From Athripsodes cinereus (Eukaryota > Arthropoda > Insecta > Trichoptera > Leptoceridae): a stretch of 64,000 nucleotides of DNA. The translations under genes were made by a program, and so were the position numbers. The notes below the pieces were generated by a model. It was given only the letters and a program-made list of their open reading frames with translations. It ran no database searches and was not told the DNA's origin. Shown one piece after another: positions 1-11,749 of this stretch. The stretch is from assembly GCA_947579605.1 (NCBI GenBank), contig OX388322.1:7068001-7132000 (forward strand). Direction: 5' to 3'. The first letter of the stretch is position 1; each line of letters begins with the position of its first letter.

Positions 1-823
1 ATAATCAGTTAAATCAGCAAAATTCACACAAATAATCAAACATCCAAACCATACACACGCCTTTGATCTCATACAGACGTCTCGCAAACACATCTGGTTA
101 TAAACCGCAAAACTTCAATTGAATCATCCATCTGAAAGATTTAGAGAGAAAGAATAAGGCAACTGAACGAAAAACAAACAAGCGCAATCTAACATTATTT
201 GCCGAGCTTAAATAAAGTAGGTATTATGTGAAAATAGCGACATGACGTTATAAACACTCAATGCCATTTTTGTCATCGAAAAAAGTTGTTTCAGTTGAAT
301 AAATAAATAGATACCACTTTAGAACATTGCGATAAATTCATGAAATACTGCATCGAATTGTATCTGTACTAAGCCGGTAATAAATTATAGCAATATCCTC
401 AACATTCTTCTACTGAAATGACGAAATCAAAACGGTTCAAGTTCAAACTTCAACGATACAAAACGTACAACAAAAATTAGTTTAACACAACATAATAATA
501 CGTGAATTTATACAACACAACAAAAAAAAGACTGATTAATCTAAAATCCTCAAAATGATTATATCTGAAAGCTCCAATGAATTTATTGTCTTATTTCTTT
601 TATATACATTCCTATCTGCAATTATACAAACCCCGTATATTTTAACATCTTACTGCATAAAGCATAAACTGCTGATTTTGTTTTGTAATGTCCTATATTT
701 AGCGAAGAGGGACTTTATTCACCTATACATAATGTTACACGTTGTACCTATATAAGCCAAATAATGTCTCTCTAGCCTTTACACGTGGAACATTTCACAT
801 GCTACCCAATAATAGAGATATGT
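1..823. other. AT-rich DNA, nothing recognised
   Basis: No coding exon, RNA gene or clear repeat terminus is visible here. The only open frame (555-755) is short, A+T-driven and has no family features. Confidence 0.5.
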
Positions 824-831
824 ATCTATAT

Positions 832-1197
832 TAGTGATGTAACGAATATTCGCATATTTCAAAGTATTCGCAAAAAATATGCGAATGCTTTGCGAATATT
901 CTTTTGGTAATAAAGTATCGGTAATTCGGTAAAAGTACCGGATACTTACCCGGTACATTTTAGAAAAAGGTACTGCAAGAAAATATTCTTTAAGAAAAAC
1001 AGCGGAGTTTTGAAATATTTTAAATTCCTATACCATTTTGATAATTCGGCGACGGGGGGGTAGAAATTTTAATGTTTGAGCAATATTGTAGAAATTTAAG
1101 CAAGTAAATATTCGCTATTCGCATTCGCGAATGTCGGCAACAAATATTCGCATTCGCATTCGCGAATATCCAAAATCACACATTCGTTACATCACTA
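832..1197. mobile_element. hAT-like MITE (366 bp) with 8-bp target duplication
   Basis: The ends are inverted copies of TAGTGATGTAACGAAT. They are flanked on both sides by the same 8 bases, ATCTATAT (824-831 and 1198-1205). An 8-bp duplication with TAGNG-type ends is the hAT pattern. Subterminal DNA is full of inverted ATTCGC/GCGAAT units. There is no coding capacity, so it would need a transposase supplied elsewhere. The central part (about 900-1030) recurs in degraded form near 57110-57240. Confidence 0.8.
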
Positions 1198-1205
1198 ATC
1201 TATAT

Positions 1206-2744
1206 TAAGCTATGATGAGATATAAACTTTATACAATAGATACAGAAACAGACTAAATGTGTACATTGAAAAGTATTCAGAAAAGTATTTGGTTTACTCA
1301 AACATTTATATCTTATCAAAACCAATATTCCACAGCCAACATCTTCAAGATTGTATATACCTAATATACCTAACATAATTTGTAATCAAAACGAAGCGTC
1401 GCGTCGTTTAGTGTTAGTTATATGTACATACAGTCATATTGTATCACGGCTACAGGAAAGCTGAGTAAAATCTTAAAGCGAGCTTGTCAAAATATTTTTA
1501 TTGCAATGTCTCGATTCATTTTCTAACGTCCCGATCCCTTTTCTTCTTGCAACACAATAACTTTGCTTAATGTAGGAGTGTGTAAAGAGATTTTTATTTT
1601 TGTGTTAGTAAAAAACATGTTCCACAAATTTAAGGCAGATTTATTTTGTCTTAAAAAGAATAAACAAAGTCCTGTGAGAAGTGCCTTAAAATGAGCCAAC
1701 ATAAAACGAAGATATCAACTCAATATTATTTCGCGGCACATTTGACGTCAAATATGTATGTGTATTCGTCGACAAAATATAATGTCAATATTACAAAGCT
1801 TGTCAAGACATAGAAATTGCAAAAAAAGTTAAATCTATCTACGCAATGAATACAATTAATAAAATCAAGAGTTAAGCCACTTAAACAAAAGTGTTATGAA
1901 ACACATTATTTTAGTAAATTTATTCGATTACGACATTAAATTTGGTACATTATATTATGTGTAAATTCTAATGAAAGTAGAAATAATTATACAACATGTA
2001 AATACCACGTTCCGATGAAGAGTTGTTATCACCGTATTAAAGTGATATGAGAGAAGAATAGATAATTTTAAATTAGACATTGTCGGTCGCTTTCTTTTGA
2101 TTTCCCTATTGGCAAACGTGATCGAACCACATAAGCATTAAACAAAAATAGTTATAATAGTTTTCTTTTATACAAGTAGAAATTGTGGGATGTATGGGAT
2201 AGCCAATACATAATAGTTAATAGAGGTGAGACAAGATTTAATAAAAGTTAATAAAGGAGGGACAGAGATTATGGATGGTTTGTGAACCAGAAAGACCTAA
2301 CCAAAAAGGGCTTATTGTTCTACCCAATACATTCTCAGAAGCTTAGAAGATTATTTTCGGAAATATGGCTAAAACATTTCCTAATGGTAATACTACCTAG
2401 CATTCGAAACAACTTAGGAGCAATCATCAAAAGTAAAGAATATCTACGTTTTCTCCAAATTTATGAAGGAAAATTTTGAGACAAAACGTGATTTTAAAAA
2501 CTCGCAAATTGACACATCTAGGTGTATTTGTGTAAAGAACTGTAAACGAAATAATGTTTTAACTTATTTAAGGAGGCATTTATATACTTGGCTAACAATG
2601 TGGGCAAAAATCTCTTAAAGCAAAGATCACAGGTAAAGTATAATAGATAAGCAAACATGATGTTCCAACCCAATGAACTTAGTACCTACTCCAGAAAAGT
2701 CTTAGTAAAAAAGTTTACAATCCGTGGATAAAGAAGATTTGAAT
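1206..2744. other. AT-rich DNA, possible decayed 5' part of the Penelope-like element
   Basis: No host gene is seen. An open frame at 2282-2479 precedes the reverse transcriptase remnant and could be its decayed upstream part, but it shows no motif I can defend. Confidence 0.4.
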
Positions 2745-3436
2745 AGATAGTAAATCTTTTCCCTAGTATACCTACTGATGAATGTAAAAATATTATACTT
2801 GATTTACTTAATAATTCAAATTTGGATTCAAAAATTGTTAAAGAGATGTCTACCCTTTTGGAAGTTTGTCTGAGTCAAAATTATTTTCAATTCAATGGAA
2901 CCATTTATAGTCAAAATTCCGGATTAGCTATCGGCAGTCCCGCTTCTCCACTTTTCTCAGAAATATTTTTAAATCATTTAGAAAATAAACTTTTTAACAA
3001 TGGACATCCACTTCTTTCAAATATTATTGCCTGGCATCGTTATGTGGATGACGTAATAGTTATTTGGAATGGCAGTAATAGACAGTTAAATTCTTTTTTA
3101 AACGTGCTCAATAATTTACACCACAATATTAAATTCACATTGGAACATAACGATAATAATGAACTAAGTTTCTTAGATTTGAATCTATCTATATCTGATT
3201 CTAAATGTCAATTCAACGTTTATAGAAAACCTAGTCATACAGATTGTGTAATTCCGGCAGACTCAGATCATCCGATTTCTCATAAACTAGCTTCTTTTCA
3301 CTCGATGATAAATCGTGCAATAAAAGTTCCTCTTTCTCCTTCAAACTTTAAAAAAGAAATTGATTTAATTAAACAAATTGCGGTCAACAATAAGTACAGC
3401 TCAGATCTCATAGACAGACTAGTTCATAAAAAATAA
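2745..3436 (+). pseudogene. Penelope-like element reverse transcriptase, 5'-truncated remnant
   Basis: The longest open part (2822-3436, no ATG) reads as the palm of a Penelope-type reverse transcriptase. In order it shows GLAIGSPASPLFSEIFLNHL (motif B region), the catalytic box YVDDVIVIW, FLDLNLS, and YRKPSHTD, a Penelope hallmark. Just upstream, in frame but behind stops, FPSIPTDEC matches the motif A neighbourhood, so homology begins near 2745. The N-terminal third of a full-length enzyme is missing or decayed. A stop and frame shift separate it from the GIY-YIG part at 3441. Family assignment is firm from the motifs; activity is very unlikely. Confidence 0.85.
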
Positions 3437-3440
3437 TATC

Positions 3441-3980
3441 ATGTATAAAAAATACATTTATTGCGGTGAAAATAATAAAATAAATGAAAGCATTAATGAC
3501 AAACCATACAGAAAAATTCTTTTTGTGGGGGGGTTAACTTCTAAGATTACTGGCTCGTTACCGGACACTATTACTCCAGCATATTACACTAATAATAAAT
3601 TATCTAATTTGTTAAATAATAAAGATCCCACAGAACCCTTGCAAAAAAATGGAGTGTACACACTTAAGTGTGATGACTGCGATGCTACATATATAGGTAT
3701 GACCAAAAGAAATTTTAAAACTAGACTTAGAGAGCACGAACTTTGCCTTAAAAATAGTAATTATTCCGAGTTCGCGAATCATATAATTGAATTTGATCAC
3801 AATTTCGTAAAAACAAATAGTTCCTTTAAATATACAAATATTAATAATTATTTTAAACTATGTTCTTTGGTAACATTAGAAATTAATAAAGCTTTGAATT
3901 CAAACGTAAATATTGTAAATAAAGTAATAAATCATTATAAATCACCTCTTCTCACAATGTTTACAATGCCTAATCCTTAA
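3441..3980 (+). pseudogene. Penelope-like element GIY-YIG endonuclease domain
   Basis: This 179-residue open frame follows the reverse transcriptase by 4 bases in another frame. The core runs GVYTLKCDDCDATYIGMTKR and then NFKTRLREHE: the GVY and YIG pair with a CxxC insert and a following Arg, as in the endonuclease fused to Penelope reverse transcriptases. In an intact element this domain nicks target DNA for priming and is in frame with the polymerase. Here the fusion is broken, so the copy is probably dead. The reading frame is otherwise clean, suggesting moderate age. Confidence 0.85.
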
Positions 3981-4046
3981 CAGGTGCAGCTATTGTTTTC
4001 AATTATTTTGTTTTTGTAGATGTTTTAACAAAAATATTAGTCAGTA

Positions 4047-4130
4047 TTATCTCGCTCGTCAATGGTAAAGGTTTACCGAAATCGATCGCGATTTTAAAAA
4101 ATCAAGTAACGGATGTGCATTGTAGAATAT
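4047..4130 (+). repeat. half copy of the foldback repeat found in SNAPC1 intron 4
   Basis: Starting at CGCTCGTCAATGGTAAAGG and ending at GTGCATTGTAGAATA, this stretch matches the right half of the inverted repeat at 62281-62435. It lies about 70 bases past the Penelope-like frame, so it might be part of that element's 3' tail or a separate insertion. Confidence 0.6.
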
Positions 4131-5649
4131 TTAAAAAACATTCAAAGATTTGAATAATTTATCACGTCAAATTACATACTTCACATAATGCTGATGGTCT
4201 TTGCACTACATAATCACAACGACTTTTGATTCTTATTCATTATTCCTGAATAAATTACTAAAAAAGAAGTGAACGGTAATGTGAAATTAAGTAAAATACA
4301 TATTGATATTTCTTGGCAGTAAACATACATATTTGATATCTCGAGGTCTAAAGTAAAACACTTATAATCCATATGGACATAAACTCAAAGTATATAAATA
4401 TATATGCCTAAAATATAAGTAGGTATTGTTAGGTGACTTCATTCATCTTTTCACTCTTTAAGGTTCCTCTTGTGAACACATTGTGGAAACCAGAAACATT
4501 TAACCTGCCCCCAATAAAATATCCTAAGTACGCTCTTAAATCGGATTAACTTCTTATTATGATATTTTTAACGTCCTGACATCATTGTCATAAGAATGGA
4601 GTAATATCAAATGGGTACCTAAGCTCCCTAATAAACGATCCAGTCAAGACCTAGCTTCGTCTGTCTCGCGGCAACAAAACTGTGTAAAGAATTGTATTCT
4701 CTGGAATAATTATGTCAATACGTCGCCGTCGGTTGAATCTTATTGCCATTAAATTCTATAAAATATATATGTATATCAAAATGATTAGAGTGATAAACGT
4801 TTTAGAAATATACTATACTGCCACGATTGTCTTTTTATCAACGCTACTACTACATAATGCACAATCACGTTAATTTTCAATATACATAAACAGGTACTTA
4901 GCACGACCTTTGTAGCACCAAGCAAAATGAAGAACGGATGGAATATTAAAACATTTCGATACGAAAGGTCATCATCGCATTTTTACATTATGTATATGCA
5001 TGTCTATATTAACTAAGTAGGTATTTATGACGAATGCTTATCAAACAAACGGACACCTATAATAGAATTAATGTGTGTTTAATTTCTGTTTACTAACAGC
5101 TTTTTTCAATACATCTAACGGCGCAATCTATAATTAAAAATTAATATTTACTTCAAGCTAACCTCATCGTGTTCCTTCTTTTTGTACATATTATTTTTTT
5201 ATATATAACTGTTATTACTTCTCTCGGTTAGAGGGATATTGTAAGAGTGTAGTCAAAAGACTCCACAAACGGAGGTATTTTGGCCGGTCAGCTCTTCAGG
5301 CTACCCACTATGGCTCCTCCAGTAAGGATGTCCATCAATTCATTCCAATGTCACACAAATTCAATTCAATGTCACTCCACTGTCCAGCAATCAGGTTGAA
5401 CAACTGTCAAGTTGGCAGTGATATATTCTATTGAAATAAAATAATTACAAGTATTTTATGTGGGGAATTTCGGATAAATGGAAATTCGGATAAATCCCAG
5501 ACAATTTTGTACATTAAATGATTACTGCTTGAAATTGTGATCTGAAAACTAAATAATTGTAGAAATATCACACAAGTACTGATGTAACACCTAAATGTAC
5601 AGATATAAATATACTAGCCATGAAAATCCCAGCAAAGAATAGGTTTTCC
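4131..5649. other. AT-rich DNA, nothing recognised
   Basis: I see no coding frame or RNA gene. A short stretch near 5330-5420 has repeated CAATTC/TGTCA words but no clear boundaries. Confidence 0.4.
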
Positions 5650-5790
5650 ACGACTTTCAATTAGTTTTCGAGTGTCCTGTAAAAGGTGGGTATTTATAAA
5701 ACATCACATTTAAGACATTTTCAGTTCAGCGATGAGATATGACACCCATCCTAAATGTCTTAACTTCTTTTGGCACGTAGAGAACGCCTC
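5650..5790 (+). repeat. dispersed repeat family R1 copy
   Basis: It contains the family's core words GTGTCCTGTAAAAGG, a run of TTTATAAAACATCACAT, AAGACA, CAGCGATGAG and GAATGTCTTA-like sequence followed by TTTTGGCA. The same order recurs near 17205, 19000 and 29105, and reversed near 10725. No terminal repeat or tail was found, so its class is unknown. Confidence 0.55.
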
Positions 5791-6284
5791 GCGTACGTGC
5801 ATTTAGTCTGCTGTCGTTGTGACGATCCGTAAAGAAATTTTCAAATCCTACTTCAAACTCTAAACTCTACACATAGGTGCTAGGCAATGATATTTTTATC
5901 AACCTGAAGACATATTGATATTCTATGAGAAGAGAATACATAGTGTATATTTATATACCATTTTTCATAAACTAAAACCATGGTGGCTATAATCACTCCT
6001 AAACGAGTTGACGACCTTTGAGCATACAATATAATGTATTTGTCAATTTTAGCAATGTACACATTTTTATATAAACAAAGCACGTTTTAAATTGGGACTG
6101 AGTGGAAACACTTCAAGCAGACATAAGTAAATAGAAAAATGCAAAATGGAAATATATGTGGTATGACTAAAATATAATATTATAATATAATATATCCAAG
6201 TTTCAGAAAACAGTAGTCTTATTCAAAATAAGGATTTGTACAGTCACCAAATACAAAGGCAAAAAAAGACCAAATTGTCTTTTT

Positions 6285-6645
6285 TAAGCAATCCGAATTG
6301 TATTCTATCTTTTCTATACCCTCAAGCCGTATTCCAAGATTCCCAAGTAGGGTAGGCAGAGAGAACGGCACGCCATATTATAGATCTGTTCTTACATACT
6401 TCTTTCGCTTCTACTATATTCGTGCAATTTCTCATGTACGCACGTCGAATTCTTTTACTCAACACACGGCCGTCTTTGAGAATTTGTTCCACGTGATCGA
6501 GCCACGTGGTTCTCGGACGCCCGCGCTTCCTCTCACCCCTACATCCGTTTTGTCATCCTTTCCCCATCCATTCGTTCCACATGTCCAAACCATCTTATCT
6601 ATTATACACGCATTCTATCCACAACACTCCTCTTGCATCCGCTGA
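6285..6645 (-). mobile_element. 5'-truncated non-LTR retrotransposon 3' end (family L1a)
   Basis: Read on the minus strand, this is a diverged copy of the sequence at 13117-13665: GRPRT-like coding DNA followed by the end GGCAGAGAGAACGG (as seen on +) and a TATAG-rich tail. The frame is broken. Forward-strand open frames here are antisense shadows. Confidence 0.65.
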
Positions 6646-6649
6646 ATGA

Positions 6650-7310
6650 TATTAAGTACATACAATCATATACTTAAGCTGTGAAGGAATAGAAAATCAT
6701 CTTATAAACATTATAATTTATGAAACGTGGTCGTATATGATGACTTCGAGAACTACGTAGATACTCAATCCCGGAAGTCTATAGCCAAATGTCTTCTACT
6801 AATCAACAACTACTGCAACAAATAAACAACTATAACAAGCACTCATCTATACCGAGAAGAGTCGTCATTCCAATATCATTGTTCAACTACATAATAATAT
6901 AACATAACATAGTATAATGCGTATTATACAGTAGTGCGTATGGTATTATTTACTATGTTGTAACAAAGAACTGAGAATGTAATACTGCATTACGTAAGTG
7001 ACGTAACTAGAGGTACCTACCCCAGTTACCCCAACGATACTACTCCGCGATGATGCGATATTTGAAATCATTTCACGGTGGCAAATTAAAAAAAAACTAC
7101 ACGAACGACATCTCGAAGAAATATTGAGAAACGTTTTGTTTTAAAGCAAAGTTACAGAGGAAATCGAGGAACACCTGAATCTGTATTCTAAGAAAATGAG
7201 TAATACTTTTTTTATTTAATATAACTTTCAGAATAAACAACTTGCTTCTATCTATTTCAATGATAAATTAAGATCATAAGAAAGTTTTATCATAATTATA
7301 ATAACAATTT
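6650..7310. other. AT-rich DNA, nothing recognised
   Basis: No coding or repeat signal that I can name. Confidence 0.4.
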
Positions 7311-7317
7311 CAGTTTA

Positions 7318-7492
7318 TTGATATAATGAAAACAAAATTGTTTTTAGGTTTTACTATGAATTATTTGTTAAAAAAGTTACCAGGTTTCGACCTATGAGGT
7401 CATTGTCAAACTGTTTGAAATAAATCAATAATAAATAAATAAATTATAAATCATAGTAAAACCTAAAAACAATTTTGTTTTCATTATATCAA
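7318..7492. repeat. inverted repeat with perfect 42-bp arms
   Basis: The arms at 7318-7359 and 7451-7492 are exact reverse complements, separated by 91 bases. The spacer holds GGTTTCGACCTATGAGGTCA, a word order I associate with ends of Penelope-like elements. It may be a minimal foldback derived from such an element; that link is inference. Confidence 0.75.
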
Positions 7493-7499
7493 TATAATG

Positions 7500-9140
7500 G
7501 AGTTTTACAAAATCAACGTCGACTCAATCAATAATTTCAGTTTACATACAATGTAACTGTTAATTAATAAATATTAGATTAACAGTTCGATATTTAAAAA
7601 AATGGATATCTGGAGAAAAATATGAAGTAGAAACTGGGACAGGTAAATATTAAATTTTAAAATAATTAAGTTCATACAAGAATTCAGATATGTGTGATAG
7701 AAAAGTAGGTGAGTAGGTTATTCATCTTTTATTATACTACTGTAGAGCAATTTTGCAGTTTAACGAAAGAGTTATGGTTGTTTCCCTGTTCAGCATAACC
7801 TTTCATCTTAATAATATTATTACAATCATTGTCACCATCTTTCGTTAACAGTTAAATAAAGGTGTTGGGATGCTTCTTAATTATTATATTTTATTAGATG
7901 TGGAATACTAGACAGATTTAGGTATATTTAGTAGATCATCCCAACCTACGCATATTACAAAAGTGTTCACAGTATTTGTGTCAAATTTTATTACTTTCCA
8001 TAATAAGTAGGCACATCATCAAAAATGATTATCACTAAATAGTAATTATTTAACTGGTAGTGCAATTGAAAATAAACTTACCTAATAAAGGGCATTGTCC
8101 ACGATCAAGAATAGTTCATGAGTAATAGGTATACAATCATAATTATATCTATGCTAGTTATATGGAGTAGGTATAGTAGTGCTACTAAATTAAAATAATA
8201 GGTAGGTACTATCTATGTGCCCTATTTTATTTGTCACTTTGTCACAATTATGCACTCATCATCAGTATAAGACTAGTTTTTGAGTTCGGGTACATAAAAT
8301 AAAAATAAAAACTGTCAGTCAAAATCTGTCAAAATAAATATTTAAAAAAATGAACGTCAAAACAAAGAAACACAACACTTCAGCTGTCTATTGTCAGAGT
8401 ATTGGAGTAATCGAAATATTATTTGTACAAAAATAAAATGTCACATTTGAATAATTTAAAAAAATATTAATTTGTCATAATTGCACATGGATATCGCACA
8501 AACACATAACGATATACTATTTTATAGATAAAAATAACAGATAACCCACACCACACACTAGGACAAATATTGTATTATGTACATGGCACAACATATTAAC
8601 ATCTGCGTACAAAAAACCACCGATGTCAAATGAACAATTGAAAAACCAAATCTAAATAAAAGAACAACAATTCATGACGTATCATCCACTAAAATTAATA
8701 TTTCGAATAAAAAACGCTAACAACAAAATACGCGATTGATAACAAAAGCAAGCGATTATAAAACAAACGATGCAAACAGAATGTAAAGGACTACTACTGA
8801 CTTGTCTGCTCTATGTAACGAATAAAAACAAGAAGGCGGTAATATATAATACATCGTGTCGAAATGCGCAAACTAAATCGCTACCGGAATCACAGCTGCT
8901 GTATTAATAATATGCTACTTTTTTTAAGGAAGCGCGAAATTTTACATAGGTAATAATAAATTATTATTATGTAAAAGTCAAAACTAAATAGACCCTAGGC
9001 AAATGACAGATATAACAAATGTTGCCATTGTAAAAAAATGTATTTATATGCATACATAAATGTTTATATGTGCTTCGAATATTTAGATACCATATATATA
9101 CAAATGGCTATCATTTAAACGATTAGCATAATATTGATGT
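7500..9140. other. AT-rich DNA, nothing recognised
   Basis: No convincing exon, RNA gene or repeat boundary. Many short poly-A and TA runs. Confidence 0.4.
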
Positions 9141-9144
9141 TATG

Positions 9145-9860
9145 TTCAGCAGAAAAATGTATTCTGCCGACAAATATATCATGTTGATATGCTACTTATG
9201 CCCAGCGAGAATATTATATCTCTATTGCAAATAATATGATATTGTAAAACTCTAAATTTAATCGACCAGCAAAATTATTATTTGACCGGCATAATGATTA
9301 TTTGTCCAGCAAAATAAATAAATGAGCAGCAAACCGTCAGCTAATTTTAATTAAACTTGTGAAAGCTAAATTTTTAATCTTGTTCAAATAATAAATCTTT
9401 GTATGTAGCATCTTTTTATGTGATTTTATATGTAGCATCTGAATGAACGACACTAGCGTTTTTCGACATTTCAGTTAGATATTTCGTTAATATAGCAAAG
9501 CGGAAACTGGCATTATTTTCGTAGTCATCATTAATTTGGTAAGAAATCACAAAAACTTCATGTGGATCCGAAGGTAAATCGGTGTGTGAAAAATATTGTT
9601 TATCTAATATTTTCTGCCGGTCAAATAATAATTCTGCTATTCAAATAACAATTCTGCTGGTCGATTAATTATTTTGTTGTGCGAGTATTTATTAAGCTGT
9701 TAATTTTTTTTAATTTGCCGATATAACCAAGTTTGTTTGTAAAACAAGTGTTGCGCTTATTTTTTATTTATTGCTGATGAAAACATTGTTTGCTGTGCAA
9801 ATGACTTAAATGCTGATTTTTTCTTGCCGAACGAATGGATTAATAGCCGTACAAATAATA
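9145..9860. repeat. array of spaced CAGCAAAAT/ATTCTGCTG motifs in two opposed halves
   Basis: On the left (about 9145-9340) short units of the type CAGCAAAATTATTATTTGACC recur, for example at 9264 and 9311. On the right (about 9612-9860) the units appear in reverse orientation, such as CCGGTCAAATAATAATTCTG at 9617. A less repetitive centre of about 260 bases separates them. The layout resembles a foldback element with internally repeated arms, but no target duplication was found. Confidence 0.5.
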
Positions 9861-9869
9861 AGTTCCCTT

Positions 9870-10720
9870 TACGAATTACTTTCACTCATGATTATTGGAT
9901 AGCAGTTATTTTATCTAATCTAAGAAAAATCGCAGATTATTAACGAAATTTTATTTAACTTCTGTAGCCTTTTAAATTATTCGTTATTTAAACTAGGAAA
10001 TAATTTTAAAATATTCTGAATCTAAATTAGGACAGGTTTCATAAAAAAAAAACTAGAATTTTAAATAATATGAAATTTCTACCGGTTCCATAAAAATGTC
10101 CCTTTTATCGAAAGACCGAAATGCCTAAATTCTATTAGTTGCTATGGCTACTAGGAGATTTTTTCCGCGAAAACTTAAAGAGTCCTTCATTTTTATGGAA
10201 CCGGCAGATAGAGTAGGGGCGAGTGTCTACACTAAAAACTTCTTTAATTCAAAAAAAAATCTACACCGTCAAATTTTTAGAGAAATACTCCGATTAACAT
10301 CACCTTTAAATTTTAACGATATGCGAAACTACGCATTTCAGCGCTTGAACAAGATCTTGATGTTTTTTTTATTATACTGGCTCAATGTATTATGTTTTGC
10401 GAACATACATTTTAAATAATTACTTTCCATCGAATTATTTATCATCAGAATCTTCGAAAATGATTCAACGAATTATTATGACACATTGGAAAAATCTTAA
10501 TTATTATGTACATACCTACTTGTACTGCATACTTGATATGTATATGTCAATTGATTCGAACGAAATAAATAAAACAAAATGTTTTATTCTACTATTCGAT
10601 TTATTCAGGAGAGCGTCGTCTTTTGTCTTGTTAGCACATTGTCAATAAATCACTTATGGGAGATGCCGTGATGAGATGGATGGACTATGTATGTACTTTC
10701 ACTAACGCACGTTATCTCCC
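9870..10720. other. AT-rich DNA with two unsupported open frames
   Basis: Frames at 10144-10419 and 10385-10648 are open for about 90 codons, but overlap each other, lack recognisable domains and have A+T-driven composition. I do not call them genes. Confidence 0.4.
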
Positions 10721-10724
10721 ACAA

Positions 10725-10920
10725 ATGGGGTAGCCAGTTGACTAACTGCCCGTGCTAAACATGCAAGTTCCACAAGTGCCAAAAGATAAGACATTCATTA
10801 TGGGTATGGCATACTTCATCTCTGAATAAAAGATATTAAATGTCTTAGAATTCGTGATGTTTTCCGAATATCTGCTTTTTACAGGACACACGAACACTTA
10901 CACAGAAGATTGGGAATCCT
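10725..10920 (-). repeat. dispersed repeat family R1 copy, reversed
   Basis: Contains TGGGGTAGCCAG, the reverse complement of the CTGGCTACCCCA word that closes other copies, then TAAGACATTCA, CATCTCTGAAT and ACAGGACAC in reversed order. Ends are not sharply defined. Confidence 0.5.
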
Positions 10921-11053
10921 ATCGTTTGCCGGGAACTTAATAGAACATTAAAAATACTTTTACCAATAATTTGCGCTGACGTATATTTTCAGAGGTTATC
11001 TTTTTATTTCATCATAAACATTTTTTTATAATTTTTGTAATACAGTACCTATA

Positions 11054-11569
11054 CACTGAGAAAAATACTAATGAAATTTCACAACGAATCATTGGTACGT
11101 ACTATCAGATTAGGACCAGAGATCGTACAAACGATTCATTGGTACGAATCTATAATATTACCTCTTCGCAAACAAGTTGTTGGTAAATTTACCAATGATT
11201 TGTTTGCGAAGAGTTAATATTATAGATTTATACCAATGAATCGTTTGTACGATCTCTGGTCCTAATCTGATAGTATCGTACCAATTGACGACCGGTGTGG
11301 CGCGGAGGCTAACGCTCTTGCCTTTGAGTCACGAGGTCCCGGGTTCGATTCCCGGCCAGGGCAAAATGAAGAATGACCTTTTTCAGATTGTCCTGGGTCT
11401 GGGTGTTACATGTATATGTGTGTAGTGCATTGTATATGTGTATCGCCGTGTTAGTACCCATAATACAAGATTCATATCTTAGTTTGGGACTAGCTCGGTC
11501 TGTGTGTGAATTGTCTATACGTGTTATTATTATTATTATAATGATTCGTTTTGAGTATTTTTCTCAGTG
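11054..11569. mobile_element. Tc1/mariner-like foldback MITE, split by a SINE
   Basis: The ends are CACTGAGAAAAATACT and its reverse complement, each next to TA (11052-11053 and 11570-11571), the target duplication of Tc1/mariner elements. The arms continue as long inverted repeats through GATTAGGACCAGAGATCGTA. The right arm is interrupted after CGTACCAAT and resumes at GATTCGTT, where a SINE has inserted. Confidence 0.75.
11286..11542 (+). mobile_element. tRNA-derived SINE
   Basis: It opens with a tRNA-like head: an A-box-like GGCGCGGAGGCTAACGC and a strong B box, GGGTTCGATTCCC. A unique body with CAGATTGTCCTGGGTCTGGG-like sequence follows, then a short ATT-repeat tail. This order is typical of lepidopteran tRNA-derived SINEs. 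It interrupts the right arm of the foldback element, so it is the younger insertion. No full cloverleaf with paired acceptor arm is present, so it is not a functional tRNA gene. Confidence 0.75.
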
Positions 11570-11621
11570 TATCTAAAAGGGAAAACAACAATAATAACAA
11601 AAATAGAATAGGTTTTCCTAA

Positions 11622-11745
11622 TACCTTTACTATACTATACCCTCACGCCATGTACCAAGTTGAGTAGGCAGAGAGAACGAACGCCAAATAGATCTATCTT
11701 TACACACTTCCTTCGTTTCCTCCACATTCATACAATTTGAAATAA
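11622..11745 (-). mobile_element. short 3' fragment of LINE family L1a
   Basis: Matches the tail end of the 13117-13665 copy: TATACCCTCACGCCATG and GGCAGAGAGAACG followed by about 60 bases of related sequence. Too short for coding content. Confidence 0.6.
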
Positions 11746-11749
11746 GTTG

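Noticed and set aside
6298..6645. 115-residue forward open frame as a gene
   Set aside because: It is antisense to a LINE 3' fragment repeated at 13117, 16463 and 16835.
11287..11360. Functional tRNA gene
   Set aside because: A and B boxes are present but the acceptor ends do not pair and a SINE body with tail follows.
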